Positions 28,301 to 42,052 of a stretch of 64,000 nt of DNA are shown here, one piece after another. The notes below the pieces were generated by a model. It searched no databases, was not told where the DNA came from, and saw nothing but the letters and a program-made list of their open reading frames with translations. The position numbers and the translations under genes were made by a program. The stretch is from NCBI GenBank assembly GCA_963170055.1, contig CAUJGJ010000003.1, forward strand, positions 1,263,044-1,327,043, read 5' to 3'. The stretch's first letter is position 1. Each line of letters opens with the position of its first letter. Source of the DNA: Halisarca cf. caerulea (Eukaryota; Porifera; Demospongiae; Chondrillida; Halisarcidae).

Positions 28301-30451
28301 CAGCTTCTATTGTATACCTGTAGTCCCCCAAGTGAGGAAGATGATGTCCAGCCATCTCATCCCACCTCTTCAAAGAGCCCTGAGCACCAGCATCCAGTGC
28401 TGAGCACCCCAGAAGGTATAGTTAACTGTACATTCACCATGCAGCCACAATATATGCCATTCTGTACACTCACTGAAGCTGTAGTTATTGTGGAAACATT
28501 AGTGGCTGTTGACCCTCTAAACTACTGACAGTGCTAACAAAGTGCATCCCTCAAATGTGTGAAGACCACACTACAGTACAGCCTGTCCACAATCATCATT
28601 ATAGCAGGGAACCACCAGTCAATGGTGGACACATGTTGTCTGGTAAAAAGCTGGTACCTGCACATTGTTTTACACCTTTGTCAAGGAGCCACCTGTCTAT
28701 ACAGCAGCCACTACACAGCTAGGGCAGGGTATTTATAACTGACCGTGGGATTAACGTCAAAATGGTCCTCGCTGCACATGTGGGACATGTCCGCACTACT
28801 TTAAAGGTGGGAAAATTTCGGTCTTATTTATATGCGACTGTACTTGTGAAAAGGGACCACTTCGTGGGTCTAGCCAATTTTGCGTTTTTTGCATGATTCC
28901 ATAGCGTTTCAAATGCACTACAACGTGAATCCACTCGTGCTGTCGTCGCAAGTTCCTTTCTGGCGTTACATCTGAGTTTATTCCGCTATCGCGTATACTT
29001 TACTTTTGAGCTGCAAGAGTTTATGGTTCTATTTCCGTTAGTATGTATACTGTTAGTATACGGCATTCGTCAAGTGCAGGTCTTTTCCATTGTCTTTTTA
29101 TACAGGCAGTGATTATGTCATTGACCACAAGTTTAGATATGCGGATTGTATGGAAGCTATCAAGATGAAAAAGTGCTATAACTCACTTAAATTTAATCGT
29201 AATGCACTGAAACTTCAAAGAACATTCGAAAATTTCCTAAGAAAAAGATATGTGTAAAAACGAATTCCATGCGCCTTTCAATAATTTGTTGTTTTAGTGC
29301 CTTTCTCAAATGTTTGCTTTACAACGAATTGGTCCCTTTTTTTCAAGTACAGTCACATATCTTTTGTTCTCAACTTGTAGAAGCTTCAGAGCATCAAACA
29401 AGGGCTTAGTATGTAGGTAGAGGCATAAACGTTTCAATATTACCATTTTAAAAGATCTGCTTTATTCATGAAGAAACTAGTAAGGTTTTCCTAACCCCTA
29501 CTAAAAAGCGAAACGTTTTGGGCGCAACATGGTGGAATGCTTCTAAGACTAGTTTTTCACATAAATCGCTATTTAATAACAAAACATTTATATAGTAACT
29601 TTTTCATGCATTTACAATTCCGCTCCAAAGCCAAGATCTCCAAAAATGACTCTCAAAAGGCAAAATCCAAGCTGCTGTAACTTGGGACAGAGATAAAAGT
29701 TTTCTTGCCCCCACATGGAAAAGTTGTAACCTACAAATGGCTCTATGTTGGCACCAATAAACTTTCTCCAGCTTGTTCCCTCACGTACGCAGGTAAGTTA
29801 TGTCCGAATTGAGGCTGGTAAGGGGCGTTTTGCGGTTTGGCAGGTATGCGATTAGATCGTCACGCCTCGGACACTTTATCACGCTCTCGCCATGTGACCA
29901 CGTCCCACACGACAATATACGCGCGAATATACTGGCTGCCACGCTTGCGTGCTTGCCTTTTTTTTAATATGGCCGTTTCAACAAAAATCCACGTTTACAA
30001 TGGGGATACCTCTTATACTGTACGATTCTTTGTACATTTGCATGGATTGTCATCCAGTTAAGGCATTGAAGTGCTGCATGGACGAAAGTATCTATTGCAC
30101 CGGCGCTCTAAACTTCCCGATCAACGCGTATACGTGCACCGTTCGGTTCTCACTGCCGCGCAGCCTGGACAACTTAGCCTGCCCAACATTACAAGTAAAC
30201 AAAGCCAGTAAGTAAATTATACATTAATTAAATAAATGGTTACAAAGTTAATGCTGCTACGTAAATGTTCAGTTAATTATCGGTAATGGCAACATTCGCC
30301 ATTTGTTTGGTTATGGGGCTGTACACCAAGCTGCTTGAGGGGGTAAGATTGGATATGTGTGTGGTGGTGGGGGTGAAGTTGATGGTGTTGGTGGTGGTAG
30401 GGGTGGTGGGGATGTTGGTGGTGGTGGTGGGGATGTTGGTGGTGGTGGGGA

Positions 30452-30482
<31 letters not shown>

Positions 30483-33400
30483 GGTGGTGGTGGTAGTGGT
30501 TGTATATTGTAGTGGTGTATGTATTGGTAATGACATGTGGACCAGGTGTGCAGGAGGAGTGACAATAGCTTGTTTGGTGGTAGTGGTGGGAATGTATGCT
30601 AGCGGGGTGGATAATGGTACTGGTGAAAGGTGGCCATGGGGTGTGCAGATTGTCGAAGGGTAGGGACTTGGAGATAGGCTCTGTCCTGCAGATTGAATCT
30701 GTAGGGGGAAACCATAGAATCAGATAATAATATTGTGTGGGAAACATATACTACCATGGTAGTATTTTGTGAATATCATCCCATGATATATAATCCTAAT
30801 GGGTCGCAACCTGAAATAAGTGTAACAATTACAGTTACTGCACTTACCATATGGTGCAAGTCACTCCGGTTGATGTGCAGGAAAGTGCATTTGTCACCTT
30901 TTCTGCACCCATCTCTAGAACCAAAAAATCGGCAAACTTTGGTTTTGTATTTCTTTTTTTTCTCTGTACGAATTAAAGAGCTATTACGTAGATACGATAG
31001 ACATTTGCACAGTCCCATCGATTATAAACTCACTTTGCTCACTTGCTTTGGACTTTCCTTGATATATGTTGTTGTTAATGTTAATAGTACTAGACATTTC
31101 AAGTTGACTAGTTGAAACAGCAGTTACAGTAGGCTTGTGACTGGAGTGTGCTTAAATCATAGACTAGACTAGACTAGAGTCTATGCTTAAATACTCCTAG
31201 TCATGGTTCCAGTGAGGTGCCTTAACTAAATGATGTACTACCACATGGGGTCCTATCACAGACCCCATGCATGGCTGTTGAGATTCTCTTAGGTAATGTG
31301 GTGGTTTTTAAAAAAACCTTTTGTTGATCCACTATTCCAGGATAGACCCAACAGACATTCATTACCATGCAACAGCATTCAATGAGGGGAGCATATTCAG
31401 CTGTTTAGCATGCAGGTAAAATTAACTCTTGTCTTACTTGGGCTCCTATTCAAGCAGATCTCCCCATTCAGACACAGTGTAAACCACAATCAACATGATT
31501 TACTGGTCTTAATTTATTTGACAATCATGTGTGTCATTATACAAGTTGAAGACTTCCCAGTCTAAGACTGTAATAACTACGTATGTAATGATAAGCATAT
31601 AGCTTTTAACTTAGGCCACATGAGTTAGTAGTACAGTGGCCTTCTTTAGGTCATTTGACATCTTTCTGTATGTGTCTGTCTTTTTCTGTTTGTTCCTTTC
31701 CAATACAACCATTTCAATCTGTATTTTAGTACGCAAAGATACTAGCTTTCTTCTAAAGAATAGTTTTAACAATCTGTACTCATTCGAATTGGTATTACCT
31801 GCAGTAGTCAGTTCGTCTAGGGTCTTCAATTCTGGAAAATTCCCTACAGTTCTGCTCAAGGCATGGGCAAGTTTAGACTGGAATGTGTACTCCTGAGCAG
31901 TTGCCTGGGTTGTAGTTTCAATTCTATGGCTAGACTGACTTGCAGCAACTGTGGTTTCAATTCTATGGCTAGACTGTATTGCAGTAGTAGTTGCTGACTG
32001 TTCTCTTAGACTACTGTCGCTCACTTGAGGTGGCAACATTGTGTTCAGCACTGCTGTTGACTCAGTCTCATCAGGCTCCATATCACACCCAGCTGTAGCA
32101 TTGCTATGTTCTACTGGTGTGTGCTGGTTTCTTTGTGGGGTGGAGGTTGTTATTGGTATAGGGATTGATTCATTGGACACAGACAACAGGTCACTGTCAG
32201 CATATGTTAGGCCTGAGAGGTCTTCAGTGCTCATAAGTGTAGTGTCCATTGCCTCAGATACATTAGGATCAAGGGTCACAAGTTCATCTGATTCGGAACT
32301 TTGCCCAAATTCTGTTACATTAAGAACTGAACCACTGCAGTCATAGTTCCTCACAGCTGTGATGGGAAGGCCTATTTTGTCTTGTAGGATTGCCCTCCAA
32401 CATTGATCAGCTCTAGCTGAGACATCCTTCAAGGATGCACTCCTGAAGTGTAATACATTGGGGCCCTCAGTACGGTACTCTAGGTCTAGGTCACTGTCTA
32501 GGAACATTACAGTACCTTCAGGAGATCTATGCCACCACACCCCTTCCCCATGTACAAGATAGTGAGCAATTCTTTGTAGGTGGCACTGGAATTCCCCTAG
32601 GTGGCTCTGAATGAACTCTTTGCTGAAATGACTTCCACGGTAGTGTGGGAGATTCTTGGCGCTCTGTTTGATTCTAGAATGCTCACCTGAGATCTGACTG
32701 TAGCATGTAGGTTCAGGACTGGAATCTAGTTGTTTGCACTGTAGCTTAATTAATAGGGACTCAACAAACCCATCTACTTTGTGGTCAGTGTTCATGGCTG
32801 CACGCCCGGCCTGCTTAAAAAGACGCTCTTCAGCCTCAGTATTGGTTGAACGGCTGCAAACTAGTTCATGTTGAACTGGACCATGCATTAGCATTGAGTG
32901 AAAGTAGATTGAGCACCTGTCTGGTTTGAATAGGTCAATATAAATCACATGGTGCAGAAAAGCACAATTGTAGAATTGCAAGCATTGCCTTGGCGATCGC
33001 TTGCTGTCATTAGAATACACTATTTCTGAGATCTTGACTAGTGTGCTGATCAGTACATGCACTGGATCATTTGTGTCGAGTTTACTTAGCACTAATATAT
33101 GCATAACTTGGAGCAGTGCATTCCTATAGTCTGAGCCATAAAGTTTAGGTTTTTTGTGGAAGTCAAAAAGGTACTCCTGCACCTTGGACTTCACACCTGG
33201 CTGGGTGATTACACTAGGGAGCTTACTCAATAGGGTAGCTATGTGACCTTTTAGATCATGAAGGGGCTCAAATGACAATACAGTGTATTTAAATAGATTC
33301 ATATCACATAGGTCAACAGTGGGGTTCAACAGCAATAAAGCTGGCACCCTCTGGACCCCACAGAGGTGGTCCTTGAGGATGTCAGTCATGCCTTTCTTGT

Positions 33401-36400
33401 TATTAGGAGGGAAATCATAAATCTTTCTATTCACTAGTTCCTGCCTCAATTGTTCACGGCTAAGAGACTCAAAACTGCTCACTTTGTTTGGAACTTTGCC
33501 GAATACACCACATGTGGCCATCTTCTGAATGTCATCTAGATTTCTTAGTTTAGAGCATTGTACCACGGCAGTGTAATCCACAAAGTCCTTTACATGACAG
33601 TCACATACAAGACAGCAGTAGTTGCCCCCTCTCTGTATGCCTGCCTCAAACCAGGCTGACTGCTTGTCACCTTTAAAAAACTGTAGTGAGTCATGCAATT
33701 CAAGGCCGTTGTCCAGGACAATGGGGTCAGAAAGGCTATCTAGACAGGCTACTCTCTCTGGAATCAATCCTGCCTGGTCAGCTGAGGATGACGAGCAGTG
33801 GGCTATTATATACACCTCACCCTGCTCTACAGTCTCTTGTACACTCATGGTGGACTTACTAGATCTAGCTACTTCCTCGTCCGTGAGGTACACTAGAGGG
33901 TTGTACACTGCCCCAACAACAAACACTACCAGACCATACCCCAGGAGTACAGAGTGGTCAGACCATACCCACAAGGATCTGTTGCATTGGTACTCTCTCA
34001 GTAGTGATCTCATGTTATGTATTTCCTTTGACTCAAACTCAGGTAGAGCACTAGGTGCAACCTTTGAGACTAAAGCTAGTATTTTATCTCTGCTCATTTC
34101 ACTAATTTGTGATTCAGTGTACATTCGCATTAAGTACCTATGTTTGTCTGTCAATTTTTGTCGAATTTCTGTAAGTGAGTATTTGCGGCCCATAGCAGTT
34201 TTTTCACATCTCTCCCCGTGTTTGTAATAGGTCACTGGCAAAGGGCAGCAGGGGGACCCTACACTGATTATATTGGTTTCAAGCAGCTCTTTCTCTTGCA
34301 CCTTCAACTTCTTACTGGTAGGCAGTGCTGGCATGCTTACATCGGAGTTTTGGTACTTTTTCAAAATTCTTCTTTGTTTTGGAACTACCTCAGTTTCTGG
34401 TATTTCACAACCCAGCTCTAAAGCTAGCAGTTTGATTCTGTGGCCAGCATCTGTCCCCCTGATTGCAAACTGTTTTGCCAGTGCACTACCAACAAACTTT
34501 TCAGTTTTGTCCCAGTTTTGTAGTTTATGGCATAAAGCTTGGAATTCCCTAGTGTTCTGGCAGTCACTCTCTTTCAGAGGCCACCTTTTCTTAGTCTTTT
34601 TGGATTGGGTGGTATCTGGATTATCATAGAACATACCAAGTCTTTGCTTGTCATACTTTGTGAAGCTAGTGTCCTGTGCATGTACACGAATTACAGCATT
34701 CTCAGCTAGTGCCTTTTTCACTTCATCAGTACATTGTTTCTGTGTGTTTTTAACTACATTTTTGAAGGGTTGTATGTGATTGATTGCTACTTCAGCAAAA
34801 GGCTGACCTGTTGAACTAAGGCACAGTGAATTAATTTTGTCATAGTGGGCTCGAGCAAATTCTTTTGCTGAAACTTGCTCCAATGGGCCATGAAGGTTTT
34901 CCTCATTTTCACACCTAAAAAGTGGCCGCAGTGGCATTGCTTGCTGTAATTCAGTGTGTTCAACAGCACAGGCAATACAGTTTGACACGGAGTGGCTCTG
35001 TTGGGATTTCTTGTCCATTTTCTGCCACTTTGCAAGTGAAAACGTCTTGATATATTCACTTCGATCTTCTACAGGGTGCCATTTAGAATTAAAAGCAGCT
35101 ATAACCTTTTTAACCATTCTATCAAATTTTGATGGAGTTGTTGCATTTACTGTAATGAAATCAGATTTGTCAAGGTTGCATATTGCACCAAAATTATCCA
35201 AGAAAGTTTGCTGTGGGTCCAAATGTTTTATTTGTTTTCTTGGCCCACTGTCTTGCGTAGTTTGTTCATGAGCTAGTTGTACAGTAATGTGTGTACTACT
35301 ACTACTACTACATGCACCATCAGTGTTGTCACTACTCTGCATGTTAACGTCTGTTCTATTGCCTTGTCCTTCAACATGACATTGTAGTTTATTACTGGTT
35401 TTGCTAACTGTAGAGACAACCCCTTCTACCTCACTTTCTAACAGCCTTGGCATACCATTTTCCTTGTATGGGGATACCTTGCTTCCCAAGGACAACTCAA
35501 GAGATGTATCATTTGTACTATTTGTCTTACTTTGTACTTTGCTCGGATTTGAAGTCTTTTTTTTGCCTTTCTCAGATGGTGGCTTACCATACAGCTGGCA
35601 AATAGCTGTGCGGGCATACCCACAGTTCAGAACAAGACCTGTGTTTTCTTTAAACATCACTGTGACAGCAACAACCTGTATATAAGATGGGACTGTATGT
35701 TATATAGGTTTCAACAATTTAACTATCATGTTGCAATTTTATGCCTGGTTATTCAGTAATCAATGTCATATTATTAGTTCCTTACAATTCGGAGTTTCAA
35801 TCCCAGCCTGTGATAGGCAACAGTCTGTTCTTCACTCAACAATTCAGTTAGCGTTTCGATTTCAGCTCGAGAAAGGCTTCCCTGTATAACCAAGCAGCTT
35901 CGAATTTCCCTCCAAAGTCTACCACAAGTAATGCGATCACGCGCGATGTAACCTCAGCACAATGATGAATACCGTGACGTCATAATTAGTTCTCGTGACA
36001 TCATGTGACTTTGCTCTGAAGTTGGGTCTTCTTCACTAGGTAAATTTCTTCGTAAAAGGCGGAGATCTAGATGGCGGTGCATAACTGCAGAAATTTAAGA
36101 GATGATTTCTAAAAGGTAAAGCTAAATTTTCACCGCGTATAATTTCGATTGCTTGTTCCATTCAAGTTATGTCTAACTATATCCTGTCTTGTCCTTGCTT
36201 GCAAACTACAAAATGCTGTACATAACAACGAAAGAACTGAATTTCAAAATTATACGCGGTGAAAATTTAGATATTGATCCTAAGGTTATTTTGAACCCAT
36301 TGTAAGGTTGAAAAACCACCATCTAGGTCTCCGCCTTTTTCACTAAAGCTGTTTTCGTATGTTGTAGCAAATGATTAATTGTGCAACTGTTGAACACATC

Positions 36401-39400
36401 ACACAAAAGAAAAGGTTATTTCTACTTAGTAGACAAGTTAAAAATATTATTCATGGCTTCTTGTAGGCTTCTTAGGAGGTATCTGTGAAGAAAATAGGGG
36501 TGCAATTACGGTCACCGTAGTGGCGGCCATTTTGACGGTGCCATAAAATTGGACATAACATACCTGCGTAGCATCCAGCCGAAAACTAAAATTCTGAAGA
36601 ACATCCAGTTAGGTCACAAGCCAGCAGAGCAAACATGACGACAGAAAACTTCACTTAACGCAGATTTGGCATTCAATTGTATGCGCGCGAATTCCAGTCT
36701 AAATCATGAGATGAATGCGTGACTAATAACTTATAGGTGCCGAAAAATAACATTTCATCACTACAAACTGAGGAGCGCTATCATAATACATCTGGACATG
36801 TCTCACATGCTTGGTAAAAAGTTTCTCAAATACTCAACGTTTTCTTCCCAATACCAATAGGTGCAGGCTCAGTCTATCACAGGTATGTTATGTCCAATTG
36901 GATATGAACGGGACATAAAATAGAAGGGTGGACATTATCAAAGCACTGAAGGAAATCGCCTTGTTTTCTGTCAGAACGAAATGTAGAGCTCTAAGTGATG
37001 TTTGGACTAACACTTGACAATGTCCATTTTGTATCTGACATAGACCTGAACCTAATCTATATTGTCATTTGACAGCATCTGCTACCCGACAAAGAAGGAT
37101 GATGACTGCACAAGGAATTTTCAAATGAAATTCCGGTCGGAAAAAATTTAATTTATGGATTTGAAACTTTCACAGATAAAGGAGCAAACCCTCAGATTGA
37201 AATATGAATCTTTGTACGTTGTTCCTTTCGTTTTATGTCCAGCGTTTTGTGACCGCATGGGTGTTTTTTCTCAGTTTTTCTTGTGAATATCTTATATATT
37301 GAAGCCGTGGAATGGAGCAGCAAAATTCATTTTTCGATTAGTAAGTTTACACTTTGTTGCACATTTTGAGCCTCCTTTTGTGTACAAAAACCCCGATTTC
37401 TCCGACCAGAATTTGCAATCTTTGTGTTTTTACATAGTCCTGACAAGAGGTCTACAAAGACAATCTTTCAAGTGCATTTGGGACATGTCCATTAGCACTT
37501 TAATGGCTTCCCAAAGTCGGTGAATTTACTTTTTACAAGTTGCTTTATTTCTTCACAATATGTAGTGGAGTGGCCAATGAATGTTTTTAAAGCATTACAA
37601 ACATATCTAAGAACACCTTCCAATTTGTAATGCACAATTCCATTATGAAATATTCAGCAAAGGATCCACAAATTTGCAAACCCATGAAGATCAAAGGAAA
37701 GATCAAAGAAGTTGTTTTGTGTTTGCCTATTCAAAACACAAAACATTGTCGCTGTAAACAACTTTTACAGTGGAGTTACAGCTGGTACAGCTGCTATCTC
37801 TAAGGGTTTGCAAATTTGTGGATCCTAGGCTAAAATATTTCCTAATGGAATTGTGCATTGCATTATGGAAGGTTTTTAAGGTACACATTGAGCTATTTTT
37901 CATCTAAGTAGCTTGCTTGAGCGTTCGACTAATCGACGATTTATCAGGTAGTTGAGTTGGGCAGTTATTCGACGCGAGTAAATTGGAACATGGGCCTACA
38001 GACACAGGATGAAGACTGAATTGTTTCTAATGTAAATATATAAGTTTCTACCGATGGGGGTTTTGATTACCAAAATAGTTTTAAAGATATTCAGCAAATA
38101 CTCACAGCGCGATAAAAGATTCGTCAATAACTTCTCTGAAAACGAGTACATCAAAACCCCCATGCATCGGTGAAAAGTTGAAGCAGTCAATGCTGATCAC
38201 AATGAAACACTCAGAAGGTTCTTACGTGGCTCCGCTGATTCACTCGGCGACGTGGCATTCTGTAAAAAAATCTCTCTCGCAAGGGGCCTGTTTTCACATG
38301 ATAGTCATGTGACGAGGGCTGTGACGTCATCGAACTCTTGGTACCATTGGAAAGTGAAGACTACTTTGAAGGTGGGGAAGCATGGCAAGGACTGATGTGT
38401 TGCAAGCAAAAGAATGTCAGAGGAAACAGGCCATTATTTAAAGAAAGCGGATGACTGAAGAAAGTGTAAAGGCGGCAAAAGAGGAAAATTTTAAGCGTTT
38501 GAGTCATTCGGCGCGGATCGTCAATCTCGAAGAACAAGGTACGTACGGTAGTCGTTGTTGAGCTTAAATCTAAATAGAAAAGTCTCTTTTACTAGCCTAA
38601 ACATGTATCACTTTATACAGCACTCTTAACGCCTTCAACTTACCACTGACTGAAAAATTACACCCAATTTCGAAACTCCTGCAGTCCGCAATTGTCCTTA
38701 TGCGAATATACATGCTTGACACTGTTTCTCCTCAGATAAAGGCTTAAAAGCACCAAATCTACGATGTATTGCCATGCAGCGCTATCGATCTAGCTTGCTC
38801 CTAAACTAAAACGTCATAGAATGTCACGCATATGTCACATGATTCGAAGCCATCTTAGTAACGTTTTCACTAAAATTTAAGCTTGTTATCACATTAGGGA
38901 GATTTTTAACATGTCCCACATGCGAGTACTGGGTTAGCCTGTAGTCTACTCAGATACAAAGTAGATATGTCCTTATAGAAATGTACTAACCACGATAATC
39001 TGAGACGAAACATCGCTGTTTTGCCAATGTGCTATAAGGCCTTTTCTGGGAATTCCACCCTTCATCAGTAGCACTGGGCAGAGCAGTAATGGATGTTCCT
39101 TGGAAACCTCCCATCACGGGATTGGTCAAGGAAAATCCAAAACCGCTAGATGGTATAACAGACATCTTCACCGAACGCCTAGATTAACGCCAAGTACCGG
39201 TTTGTTAGCAGGTCTAAAGTATCAGCAAAGGTCACATGCCATAAGCTCTGTATAAGCAATGAAGTATTGTACTCGATTGTAAACTTTCTTTCCTTCACAA
39301 ACTTCTTTGGTACTTGGGCAATTTTCCTCAGTCTTTCATATATCTAAAATGCTTCAGAAACAACTTCCAGGTGGAATACCTTGCTAAATTCTTAAATTTA

Positions 39401-41991
39401 TCTATGGTAAGAACACTCGTATGCATGTCACAACTGATCAACCACTTACTTGTAAAAACGAACTCAAAATTCATTGCGTGACAAGTTATCCAGGCCAACC
39501 ATGAGTAAGCACTCGTGATTGGCCCAAATTATGAGTTGCAAAAGGTCCCTAATATAACTACAGGAAATGGTAGCCCTTAATTGAAATTTTTTTTTTAGTA
39601 ATTCACTATCAGTGGTCGAATATTGGTACTTAACTCTTAAGATCAGCAGAGAACCTATCCTAAATCTGTGAAGCATAAAAACACACTTTTACTCCTCTTG
39701 CAAAGAGATCATAAACCCATGTGGGTTAAAGTGGTTTAGTTGGTACTTCACGATATATGCATGGTGATTGTTTGATCTTAGAAGGAAGTTTCTGGGTGGG
39801 CATGGATAATCACGTGACTATCATGTGACACCAGTACATCTATTAAATTTGCTCTCATACAACATACTTTAGGCAATTCAAGTATTGGAGAGTATACCTA
39901 TTAGTTAAGCACTAAATTCAGTAGATAAGTAAAGTGTGCAATTTGAATCTAATTACATTTATTAGTATCCCATTAGTTTTAGATTCTGTAGAGGATGTGA
40001 GCTCATTGAGGTCGCTCGTCCTTGGAGGCCTATGCACTGTCAATATTACCTGCAAAGGAGGGAAATTCCCTCTTCATCCCTTTGGCCTGACAGACGAGGA
40101 CTGCAGTGGAGTGCTGTTGGCTCCGGAGGGTGTGGTTGCTAAAGGTGTTACCGTAGCTGTGCACTATGCTGTTCTCCTGAGTGGACCATTCCGTCTTCCA
40201 GAGAACTGGCAGAGAGTCAGTGTGGTCCTCTACTTGAATTGCCCTAAGAGCAGTTGGCTCCTGAAGCCCATTGAGCTGAGGTTAAGACACTGGGCAGTCC
40301 TGTCAGAAGGCACCATTATTTCTGCCATGAAAGCCCCACACATTTTACTGACAAATGAGAAAGAGTTTGTCTTTGAAGAAGTTCAACATAGAAGAGTGTT
40401 TTCAGACGTGGTGTCATTGTCCATGCAAGAAGACTTTTGTCTCATCTGTTCTGCTGCCAAACCTAGTGGTCCTCATGAAGTGGACATCAAGTGCTTTGGT
40501 ATGCTCATTCCAACTCCCATGAAGGATCGCGTCCAGAACCTCTTCCTCTGTTGTACTTTTGCCGACACAGCATGGATTAGCGTAAGTGCTGTCATTTCTA
40601 TATATACTCTATGTAATATGTATTGCATGTGTTACCAATGCAGTACAGTCAAAACTGCTTACAACAACACCGCTGGTTCCCCTGTTTTGTGCTGTTATAA
40701 CCAAGTTGTTGTTGTAACCAGTACATTTTGTACAGAGACCAGTGAAACAGTTCCCAACATGTGTGTTGTTGTAGAGAGAGTGATGTTGTATCCAGTGACT
40801 TTGTAAAGAGATTTGACTGTACTATATTGCTCCAATTAATTTGTGTCTCTATTCTTTCTGTATCCCCATAAGTTTGTTCCCAGACCATCATCAATCTTTA
40901 AATTCAATAGTTTCCCCACATTGTTACTTGGGGCTACATATATTCATATATACCATTATATGTACCACCATGCATCTAGGATGTTCCTATTTGTGGCCGG
41001 TGGTGTCTACAGACATTTCCAGCCCATCATGAAGTATTGCTTAACCTTAACCCTGCAGTTTATCAGTGCCATTACTGTGTACAGAGCACTGTACAATCAT
41101 GTCCATTAATTATCTGAATATTTCTTGAAGTTTATGTCAGACTCTTCATTATGTTTACTCATGTATAGCTTGCATGACCAGAAGGTGGCGGATTACATGT
41201 ATGATTCAGAAAATGAATGCATTTTCACTTTTTATCAGATTCTATTTTACTTTATTTTACTTAAAATCTCAGGCAATGGAATCGTACTACAGATTCATTG
41301 AATCGGGGAAGCGATGCCCCAAACCAAGGGAGTTCATCTTCACTGGTAACACAATAGAGGCTAGAGTGAGAGATGTCAAAGGTCCTGGATGGACAGTGAC
41401 AGTTGTCGAGGGAAAGGTTGGCAACTATAACACAGCTTCAACTTGTCAGTGTATATGTGTACATGAAAAATAAAAAGAATGCTCAGTCTGATTGTAGGGT
41501 CTATGGTCTGACTCCATGTTTATGTAGTGCATGGTTAGTTGGGTGTGCTGAAATGCTGAGGGCCTTGTATTGCATAACTGTTTTGTTCTCTATTGCTGTT
41601 GACAGGTGTCCAAGGAGGCACTGAGTTCCATAGATGAATGCACTCAGTGTGATAAGAAGATAGCACGGATGACTGTAGGACTATACCCTCCTTCCATGGA
41701 CTTTGTTGTTACTTATGAGAAAACTCCTTCCGAAGAGACTCATTGCCAATTGGCCAATATTGTTGAACTAGTACCTGCCACATCCAGGGATCAAGCTGCT
41801 AGCTTTTGCTTTCATGTTCATTCTAGAATGGACCCCACAGGTAATTCCTTGTATACAGGCTATATACTTGTGTACAGCAAATTCACTGTAGCAGTTGCTG
41901 GTACTACTTTCTCAAGTATGATATTATACGTATGTGTACACATGTTCATGCACCATTTACTCACTCACTCACACACACACACACTCACTCA

Positions 41992-42052
<61 letters not shown>

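Noticed and set aside
33622..34227. Plus-strand frame of 201 codons opposite the minus-strand gene
   Set aside because: Antisense shadow; the minus-strand frame is far longer and has coding-like composition and a consistent upstream exon.
40582..40806. Read-through of the ZU5-like exon to a stop at 40804
   Set aside because: A strong donor GTAAGT at 40582 and in-frame continuation at 41273 favour splicing; the read-through is low-complexity.
41241..41300. Extending exon E upstream to the ATG near 41174
   Set aside because: The acceptor at 41271-41272 joins exon D in frame, while upstream sequence is T-rich and intron-like.
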